Program-made: the position numbers and the translations under genes
The notes under the pieces: generated by a model
Database searches by the model: none
Told to the model about the DNA's origin: nothing
Seen by the model: the letters and a program-made list of their open reading frames with translations, nothing else
Source of the DNA: Thecamonas trahens ATCC 50062
Taxonomy: Eukaryota; Apusozoa; Apusomonadida; Apusomonadidae
Length of the DNA: 49,300 bases
Reading direction: 5' to 3'
Assembly (NCBI RefSeq): GCF_000142905.1
Contig: NW_013657656.1
Coordinates: forward strand, 117,369 to 166,668
Shown: positions 43,242 to 49,300 of the stretch, piece after piece
Numbering within the stretch: the stretch's first letter is position 1
How the letters are laid out: each line of letters starts with the position of its first letter

Positions 43242-45377
43242 ATGTCCGCCTCGGCCTCGGGAGCAGCCTCGGAAGCCGACCCGCTCGAGCTCGAGTCGGT
43301 GCTGGCGTACGAGTGGAAGGCGCTGCGGCCGCTGCTCGAGTCGCAGCCGGACGCGGCTGCCGTGGTGGGCCCGGACCGGCCGCCGACGGTGGTACCTGCG
43401 CGGACCGAGACCTTCCGCGCCCTCAACTTTCACCCGCCGGCTGACTGGAAGGTGGTGGCGTTTGGGCAGAACCCGTATCCGCGGCCGGCATCGGCCGGTG
43501 GCATCGCCTTTCTCGACGAGGCCGTCACCTCGTGGGCCCAGAAGGGCCTCTCGCCCTCGCTCCGCAACATGCTCAAGAACATCCTTGTCTCCGAAGGTAA
43601 GCTCGCTACGGACGCCCGCATCGCAGACCTGCGCGCCTGCCTCCCCGAGCTCAACCTCCTCCCGCCGCGCCAGTGGTTCACACACACCATCGTCCACGGC
43701 GTCTGCTGGCTCAATACCTCGCTGACGTTCGACGCCGCCGCTGGCACCTCGCACGACGCCTTCTGGCGCCCCATCATATCCGCCATCGTCTCCACCATCC
43801 TCACCGCCAAACAGGACCGGTTCAACGCCGCACTCCGCGAAGGCAACGCCGAATCGCCAGGAAACATCGGTGTGGTCTTTGTCCTCTGGGGCGCCCGCGC
43901 CCAGAAGCGCCTCAAGCCGCTCATCAACTCGCTCGCCGCCCCGCTCTCCATCCCGGTCCGCTTTGTCGAGGCCCACGTCCCGTCCGTTGAGACCTTTCAC
44001 AACGTCGCCTCCTTTGCCGCTATCAACGACGCCCTCGCCGAGCTCGGAACCGAGCCCATCGACTGGCTCCCCACCGCAACAGACCGCCTCGTCTTCCGCA
44101 TCCCCTCCATCTCAGACTCGGAGCGCTCGCTCCCGTCCCGCCTCCGCTCCGACATCAAGCTCGGAAGCGATGTCTCGTTTGTTCAGCAAGCCTCTTCCCG
44201 CGACGGCGATGGCGGCGGCGACGATGACGACGGCGACGGCGATACGGTGCTCATTGACGAGCACGCCACCCTTCCTCTTCCCACACCCCCGCAGGCTTCC
44301 TCCGCCTCGCACGCACCACCCGGCCCGTCGTCTCCGCCCGCTCCCGCTGCTCCCACTTCAGGCTTTCTCGCCAGCCTGGACAAGCTCAAGTTCAACAAGT
44401 CGCCGGCCAAGCGCGAGCGCAGAATCGGACGCTCCAGTCCTCCCGCCGAGCCGCCGGCTAAGCGCAGGGTCGTCCCGACCGACAAACCGGCATCGCCGCT
44501 CTCGCTCATCGCACTCGAGACCGACCCAACCCACCTTGTGCTCGGAAAGCCGCTCGGCTCGGGCGGATTTGGTGTGGTACGGCAAGCTCGGTGGAAGGGA
44601 CACGCGGTGGCAGTTAAGACCCTACACGAGGGAGGCGGCGAGAGCAAAGACGCGTTTCTGGCAGAGGTCTCGCTCCTCCTCAAGGTCCGCCACGAACACA
44701 TTGTGCGGATCCTCGCAGTGTGTACCAAGGGGCCCCGTCCGTGCATGGTGCTCGAGCTCCTGCCGCGAAACCTGTCTGCAGTGGTCCGCGAGGCTGCGGC
44801 GTCGCCGGCTGGCTTCCTTCCGCTCCCACGGGCGCTTGTCCTCCTCCGCGACGTCGCCGACGCGCTCCGCTTCCTCCACTCGAGGACGCCGCCGGTCCTC
44901 CACCGCGACCTCAAGCCGGCCAATGTGCTGGTGACCGAGTCGTTCCGGGCTAAAGTCTGTGACTTTGGCATCTCGCGCGAGAAGATGGCGACCTGCGCGC
45001 CCGGTACCATGTCCAAAGGCATCGGCACGCCGGTGTACATGGCACCCGAGATGCTCGAGTCCAAGCCGTACTCGACCAAGCTCGATGTCTACGCCTTTGC
45101 CATGGTCATGTACAACGTGCTTACTTGCAAACCGCCCTTTGCGGGCATGGGCCACGACGGCGGCAATCTCGACCCCGTCCAGGCCATCGTCAAGGTCATC
45201 ACCTTTAACGCCCGCCCGCGCTGCGATGCCGAGCTCTTTCCGCCGCATCTGCCGCCGGGCGTTCTTACGTCCATGTGTCGGGCTTGGGACCGCGATCCTG
45301 ACGCCCGCCCCGACTTTGACGAGCTCGTCCCGCTCTTTGACGAGTGGGTCGTTGCTTCCGCAGCTGCCAGCGTGTGA
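43242..45377 (+). CDS. Fusion of a uracil-DNA-glycosylase-like domain and a protein kinase
   Basis: A single 711-aa frame. Residues about 40-275 follow family-1 UDG. GQNPYP (75-80) stands where GQDPYH is expected, so the catalytic Asp is Asn77. Then come LSPSLRNMLKNI, GVCWLNTSLT (Asn158, uracil-recognition position), SHDAFW, FVLWGARAQK (216-222), an A-H-V-P-S motif with His245, and EPIDW (272-275) as at the end of UDG. An acidic, Pro-rich linker with basic clusters KRERR and AKRR (a possible bipartite NLS) leads to a kinase at about 430-705. Its motifs are GSGGFGVV (439-446), VAVK Lys459, Glu475, HRD 554-556, DFG 574-576 and APE 601-603, all intact and of TKL-like flavour. No Met occurs between the domains that could start the kinase separately. 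ATG 43242 lies 79 bp after the helicase stop. Confidence 0.85.
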   Translation: MSASASGAASEADPLELESVLAYEWKALRPLLESQPDAAAVVGPDRPPTVVPARTETFRALNFHPPADWKVVAFGQNPYPRPASAGGIAFLDEAVTSWAQKGLSPSLRNMLKNILVSEGKLATDARIADLRACLPELNLLPPRQWFTHTIVHGVCWLNTSLTFDAAAGTSHDAFWRPIISAIVSTILTAKQDRFNAALREGNAESPGNIGVVFVLWGARAQKRLKPLINSLAAPLSIPVRFVEAHVPSVETFHNVASFAAINDALAELGTEPIDWLPTATDRLVFRIPSISDSERSLPSRLRSDIKLGSDVSFVQQASSRDGDGGGDDDDGDGDTVLIDEHATLPLPTPPQASSASHAPPGPSSPPAPAAPTSGFLASLDKLKFNKSPAKRERRIGRSSPPAEPPAKRRVVPTDKPASPLSLIALETDPTHLVLGKPLGSGGFGVVRQARWKGHAVAVKTLHEGGGESKDAFLAEVSLLLKVRHEHIVRILAVCTKGPRPCMVLELLPRNLSAVVREAAASPAGFLPLPRALVLLRDVADALRFLHSRTPPVLHRDLKPANVLVTESFRAKVCDFGISREKMATCAPGTMSKGIGTPVYMAPEMLESKPYSTKLDVYAFAMVMYNVLTCKPPFAGMGHDGGNLDPVQAIVKVITFNARPRCDAELFPPHLPPGVLTSMCRAWDRDPDARPDFDELVPLFDEWVVASAAASV

Positions 45378-45395
45378 ACAAACAAAGGGGCAGCT

Positions 45396-48300
45396 TTATG
45401 TCGATGCCGATGATGACGACGACATCACACCATTGCTATGTGCAGCAGACGACACGCCGGCCGACGAGTACCTGTACCGGCTGCCGTCCGAGACGTCAGC
45501 CGAGCAAGACTCAAAGGCGTCGATCATGGGGATGAAGGCCGGGGCTGGCGAGTTGTGAGATGTCAGCTCCGAGCCGTCCAGCTGGGAAGTGTAGTCGGAG
45601 CCTCCGCACCCGTCGCCACTTGCGTTTGTGGCGGCCGAGAGCGACGAGGTAGAAGAGAAAATGAGATCGGGCGAGGAGCACGGATCGCGCTCGTTGTACT
45701 CGCACGCGTGCTCGTTGAGGACTGCAAGGCGAGTCGACGGGCCCATGATCGACGGCAGCCGGTGGAGCTTCCGCTTCCGCGACGCCTTGACCTTGTCGGC
45801 CGTCATCACGGCGAGCTCGGCGGTGGAGGGGGCCGAGACGGGGCGGGCCGTTAGCGGACCCTTGAGCGCAACCGAAGCCGGGAGTGACCGGTTCGAGATC
45901 TGATCGGGGCGTTCCATGTCTGCATTGGCCTTGGCCACAAGCGCCGCCATGGCTTCCGGCGACTCTTTGGCGAGGCGGCGGAGGATGTGCCAGTCGTAGG
46001 GGAAAAAGTACGAGGTGACGAACTTGACAACCACATCCGGGATGAGGCAGGTGACGACGACGAGGATGAGCGTGAGCCATGTGATGGGCGTGGAGAAGAG
46101 CTTGAGGCCGACGCCATACATGCGCGAGTTGAGGGTCGGGACAAACGGCCCTGTGTAGAGAAGGACAAAAAGGATGTAGCAGATGATGGAGCCGATGATG
46201 GAGAGAAAGTGGAAGACGTTCCAGTGCTTCGAATAGAGGCCGGCCTTGAGGAGGGTGACCACGACGCCGGCGGTCGACATCATGGTGGCCTGGACCCAGA
46301 GGTCGGCGGTGGTCCCATCCGCATAGATCTGGCCCATCGAGCACGAGCCGATGGCGACCACCCAAAAGGTGACGGTGGCATGGTAGAAGGCGGCGGCGAG
46401 CCAGGCGCCAAAAGAACGGAGGTTGAACACGTTTTGGTCCTTGAGCGTCTGGTACGTCGACGGCAGCGCCTCGACCACTTCTTCGCTCAGATCCTTTTCA
46501 AAGACGCCGATAAAGAGCGGAATCGACGCTGCCCACACAATGTTGAACGACGAGAGCAGGATCTCATCGTAGACCGGCTGGCCGGAAAAGGCTGAGAAGA
46601 AGCCAAAGTAAAACTGCGGAAAGATGTACGCAATGTTCTTGTAGAACGAGTACTGGATGAGGCCGGCGAGCCGAATGTACGAGTAGCGGCCGTGGACGAC
46701 AAGGAGGCGCCGGAGGAAGCGGAACTCGGAAAAGGCAAAGTCCGAGGCGCGGACAGCCTGGGTGCCCTCGAGTCCACGAATGCCGATGCCGACGTCAGCC
46801 TCCTGGATCATCGACACGTCGTTGGCGCCGTCACCGATGGCGAGGCAGACCCGCGACGTCCGCTCCTTGACCAGCCGCAGGACGTCGGCCTTTTGCTTGG
46901 GCGTCACCCGGCAGCAAATGACCGACGAGCATCGCTCGCCGAGCATCCAGAACTTGGTCGAGAGGCCGTCGAGGCAGTACGCAAGGGTAGCGCCGTCGAC
47001 AACGAGGCCCGGATTCGACTGTGTCTCGGCTGTCGAGAGCCGGGCGAGATGAAAGTCGATGAGCTCGCCGGTCGCGTTAGACGACGACGCGTTGAGCCGG
47101 ATCATGCCGGCTTTGACGGAGAGGAGCGACGACGAAAAGCCAATGTTCTCGGCCGTCTCTTGTTTGTCTCCGGTGAGGAGCCAGATCTTGAGCCCGGCCT
47201 GGAGCAGAAACTTGATGGTCTGCGGCACTTCTTTTTGGAGCTTGTCCTCAACCGCCGACGAGCCGACAATGCGGATGTCCTGCTCGATGTCTTCGCAGAC
47301 GCGGGCGACGGCGGCCTCGCGGTCGACGAGCTGCGTCTCAGCGCGGTCAAACACAGCCTTCCAATCGATAAACTCGACTTGCGAGAGTGGGACGTAGCCG
47401 ATGACCAGAGTGCGGAGGCCTTCGCGGGCGGCAAAGTGAATGTGGGCGTTGGTCACTTCGTGGAGCGGGTCGTTGGCCCGCTGGCGCGCGAAAATGATCG
47501 AGTCTGCGCCCTTGGTGAGGAGGTTGATGGCGCCCGAGGGGTAGCGAACAACGACAGACATGCGCTTGCGAATCGAGGTGAACTCGAGCGTAGCCAGGAC
47601 GGTGTACTCTTCGATCTCGCCGAGCACGTCAAGCTCGACCTTGTCGCCCTGGCGTGAGAGGAGCGTGACGCCGTTGGCGGCAGCAGCGTCGACGAGCGCG
47701 CCCTCGTCGGGTGACTGCGCCTCGTACACCCGCTCACCAGTGGCATCGTCGATTTCGGGCACCACCGTGTTGCACAGCGCAACAATGCGGAGGAACGACT
47801 TGATGGCATCAACCTGCGCCGGAGGTGTGCTCGGATCCTCGAGGGCTTTTCTGAGGGCGGTGAACCGGGCGGCGTCGGCGTCGGAGCCGCCGCGGCTCCC
47901 GCTCCTGCTTCCGCGCCCGTCGGCGCTCTTGGCGCTCTTGGCGCTCGACGCCCGAGTCAGCCGCGGTGAGGCATCGACCTGCGCCGCAGGGCGGAGGTCG
48001 TACAGCTCGCCGCCGATGGAAAACTGGGCGAGCTTCATGATATTCTCGGTGAGCGTCCCGGTCTTGTCGGAAAACACGTGGCCGATCTCGCCGAGCTCCT
48101 CGTTCATGTTCGAGTTGCGAGCAACCATCCCTGTGCCGGGCAAGTCGGTTGGGTCTGAGGCCATCGCCAGGTCCCAGTCCATGAGCTTGGCCTGGGCAAC
48201 GCGGACAAGCTCGACAGTGACAAAGAGCGAGATAGGGATGAGGTAGGTGAAGAGGATAAAGTAGGTGAGTAGGTGGATGCCGGCGATGGGCGCGCCGTCC

Positions 48301-49300
48301 TGCGCAGAAATCTCCTCAAAGTACCAGGCCTGGCGAGTAATGGTCTCCTGCGCCACGCCGGCCATGATGGCACACGCGAGAAGAAGTGCCATGTTAAAGG
48401 TAAAGATGGCGAGGACGACCGAATTGAGCCGGCGCTCGAGGTGCGAGAACTTGGAGGCCGAGAGGCGGAGGTTCTTGAACAGCTTGGTGTCCGAGCCGGC
48501 GTACACAACCATGCCAAAGGCGTGCTTGGTGTTGCGGAGCCGGGCGCCGCGGAGGAGCAGGTGCCGGTGCGTGAGCGGGATCGGGTCCTCGTTGGGCATC
48601 AGAAGCTTGCCGTTGAACTTGTACAGCGCCTCGGACGGCTCCTCGCAAACGAGCTCACCGGCGAGGCTGCGGACGTCCTCGACCGAGGCCAGCGAGGCCA
48701 GCGCGAGTGGAGTTTGGCGGCGCTTGAGGTTGGTCTCGCCATCAAGATTCGAGGTCTCGACATAGCACGTTCCGCCGTCGCCCGACGAGGCGAGCAGAAC
48801 GAGGTCGGCTGGGAACTCCTGGCCCTTGGAAACGCGCACAATGTCGCCCACAACCAGATCGGCCGACGGCCGCGGGACGAGCTCGCCGTCGCGCGAGAGA
48901 ACCTCGTACTCGCGCGAGTTGGCAACTTTGTCCGCCTTGTGGCGCTGGTAGTCTTCCATGGCGTCCTTGATGGCCGCAACGGTGAGGACAAAGACAAGCG
49001 GCGTGACCGAGGTCACCGGCGAGATGGGCGACACATCTGGGATGAGTGAGAAGGCGGCGTTGAGGAGAAAGTAAAAGTTGGCAAAGCGCCGGAACTGCTC
49101 AAAGAGGTTGATGGGCAGGAACGTGAGCACCGTGTACTTGGCCGTCCGGATGTAGTTGGACGGGAAGCCGCGGACAGCGTTGGCGCTCTCGTCGTTGACC
49201 GCCACCATGTACGGCTCCGGCTCGGCCGCCGGCGCCGCAGACCCTCCGTCCGCCGCACCGCCCAAAGCAGGCGGCGTGCCGGCGGCCGAGGCTGCGAGTG
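45396..49300 (-). CDS. P4-ATPase (phospholipid flippase), 5' end beyond the window
   Basis: At least 1,290 aa of a type IV P-type ATPase. The start is conserved (NYIRTAKYTVLTFLPINLFEQFRRFANFYFL). The A-domain motif is SNLDGETNLK, with DGET as in flippases. M4 is YLIPISLFVTVELVR, using the P4-type PISL. The phosphorylation site is HVFSDKTGTLTENIM. TGDKQETAENIGFSS, GDGANDVSMIQEADVGIGIRG and the M5-M10 region follow. Flippases move phospholipids to the cytosolic leaflet, usually with a CDC50 partner not seen here. A Ser/Arg-rich insert lies after the phosphorylation site, and the C-terminal about 170 residues are disordered and Ser-rich, a likely regulatory tail. The frame is still open at 49300, so the first codon may lie outside. 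Met at 49208 is the only internal candidate. Confidence 0.95.
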   Translation of the reverse strand, partial: LAASAAGTPPALGGAADGGSAAPAAEPEPYMVAVNDESANAVRGFPSNYIRTAKYTVLTFLPINLFEQFRRFANFYFLLNAAFSLIPDVSPISPVTSVTPLVFVLTVAAIKDAMEDYQRHKADKVANSREYEVLSRDGELVPRPSADLVVGDIVRVSKGQEFPADLVLLASSGDGGTCYVETSNLDGETNLKRRQTPLALASLASVEDVRSLAGELVCEEPSEALYKFNGKLLMPNEDPIPLTHRHLLLRGARLRNTKHAFGMVVYAGSDTKLFKNLRLSASKFSHLERRLNSVVLAIFTFNMALLLACAIMAGVAQETITRQAWYFEEISAQDGAPIAGIHLLTYFILFTYLIPISLFVTVELVRVAQAKLMDWDLAMASDPTDLPGTGMVARNSNMNEELGEIGHVFSDKTGTLTENIMKLAQFSIGGELYDLRPAAQVDASPRLTRASSAKSAKSADGRGSRSGSRGGSDADAARFTALRKALEDPSTPPAQVDAIKSFLRIVALCNTVVPEIDDATGERVYEAQSPDEGALVDAAAANGVTLLSRQGDKVELDVLGEIEEYTVLATLEFTSIRKRMSVVVRYPSGAINLLTKGADSIIFARQRANDPLHEVTNAHIHFAAREGLRTLVIGYVPLSQVEFIDWKAVFDRAETQLVDREAAVARVCEDIEQDIRIVGSSAVEDKLQKEVPQTIKFLLQAGLKIWLLTGDKQETAENIGFSSSLLSVKAGMIRLNASSSNATGELIDFHLARLSTAETQSNPGLVVDGATLAYCLDGLSTKFWMLGERCSSVICCRVTPKQKADVLRLVKERTSRVCLAIGDGANDVSMIQEADVGIGIRGLEGTQAVRASDFAFSEFRFLRRLLVVHGRYSYIRLAGLIQYSFYKNIAYIFPQFYFGFFSAFSGQPVYDEILLSSFNIVWAASIPLFIGVFEKDLSEEVVEALPSTYQTLKDQNVFNLRSFGAWLAAAFYHATVTFWVVAIGSCSMGQIYADGTTADLWVQATMMSTAGVVVTLLKAGLYSKHWNVFHFLSIIGSIICYILFVLLYTGPFVPTLNSRMYGVGLKLFSTPITWLTLILVVVTCLIPDVVVKFVTSYFFPYDWHILRRLAKESPEAMAALVAKANADMERPDQISNRSLPASVALKGPLTARPVSAPSTAELAVMTADKVKASRKRKLHRLPSIMGPSTRLAVLNEHACEYNERDPCSSPDLIFSSTSSLSAATNASGDGCGGSDYTSQLDGSELTSHNSPAPAFIPMIDAFESCSADVSDGSRYRYSSAGVSSAAHSNGVMSSSSSAST

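Noticed and set aside
1-49300. tRNA, rRNA or snoRNA genes
   Set aside because: I looked for tRNA A/B boxes and cloverleaf stems in the larger intergenic stretches and saw none that I could support by eye. A tRNAscan/Infernal run would settle it.

Overview
This 49.3-kb window looks like nuclear DNA from a GC-rich, gene-dense, free-living protist. The content is eukaryotic: Rae1, CENP-O, Rab3GAP2, YIPF4, DPH5, a P4-ATPase, MIT and F-box proteins. Most genes are single exons. The few introns I infer are short and have GT..AG ends. The gene set is close to the opisthokont/amoebozoan side. An apusomonad such as Thecamonas trahens would fit, but I infer that from style and memory and cannot prove it here. 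One run of N (24810-25058) marks a draft assembly.

Layout. 1-5.8 kb: a PI3K p84/p101-like adaptor, Rae1 (minus) with a decayed copy of its own 3' end, and a MAPKK-like kinase. 6.0-10.4 kb: two tandem formate/nitrite-transporter (FNT) paralogues separated by a PIF/Harbinger transposase and a truncated MADF-type partner gene. 10.5-17.2 kb: a small LRR protein and four proteins I do not recognise. Two of those overlap out of frame and may be one gene. 17.3-21.8 kb: CENP-O, an LRR protein, a coiled-coil protein and an MIT-domain protein, three of them with a clear intron. 22.2-28.2 kb: an acyl-CoA carboxylase beta subunit behind a polyQ/polyH-coding repeat, an unknown protein, a membrane PHP phosphoesterase next to the gap, and an atypical NAD-binding epimerase-like protein. 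28.7-38.8 kb: a p180/RRBP1-like ER coiled-coil protein, RAB3GAP2, an F-box protein, YIPF4 and DPH5. 39.1-49.3 kb: a HELQ/Pol-theta-type repair helicase with a repeated N-terminal motif, a fusion of a uracil-DNA-glycosylase-like domain with a protein kinase, and a P4-ATPase running off the window.

The genes do not form operons. Convergent pairs are packed extremely tightly: stop codons are 15-60 bp apart, overlapping, or in one case share a CTAG. Divergent pairs are separated by about 150-660 bp that carry G/C homopolymers and microsatellites. The functional mix is housekeeping (RNA export, translation-factor modification, membrane traffic, lipid flipping, kinetochore, DNA repair) plus signalling.

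The strongest candidate for something new is the UDG-like/kinase fusion at 43242-45377. Its glycosylase motif has Asn where the catalytic Asp should be, its kinase motifs are intact, and it lies 79 bp downstream of a repair helicase that carries about seven copies of a short acidic motif. Three sites look like sequence or assembly errors that affect gene models: a one-base frameshift in the helicase near 42612, a probable frameshift near 16222, and a gap whose two flanks are near-identical.
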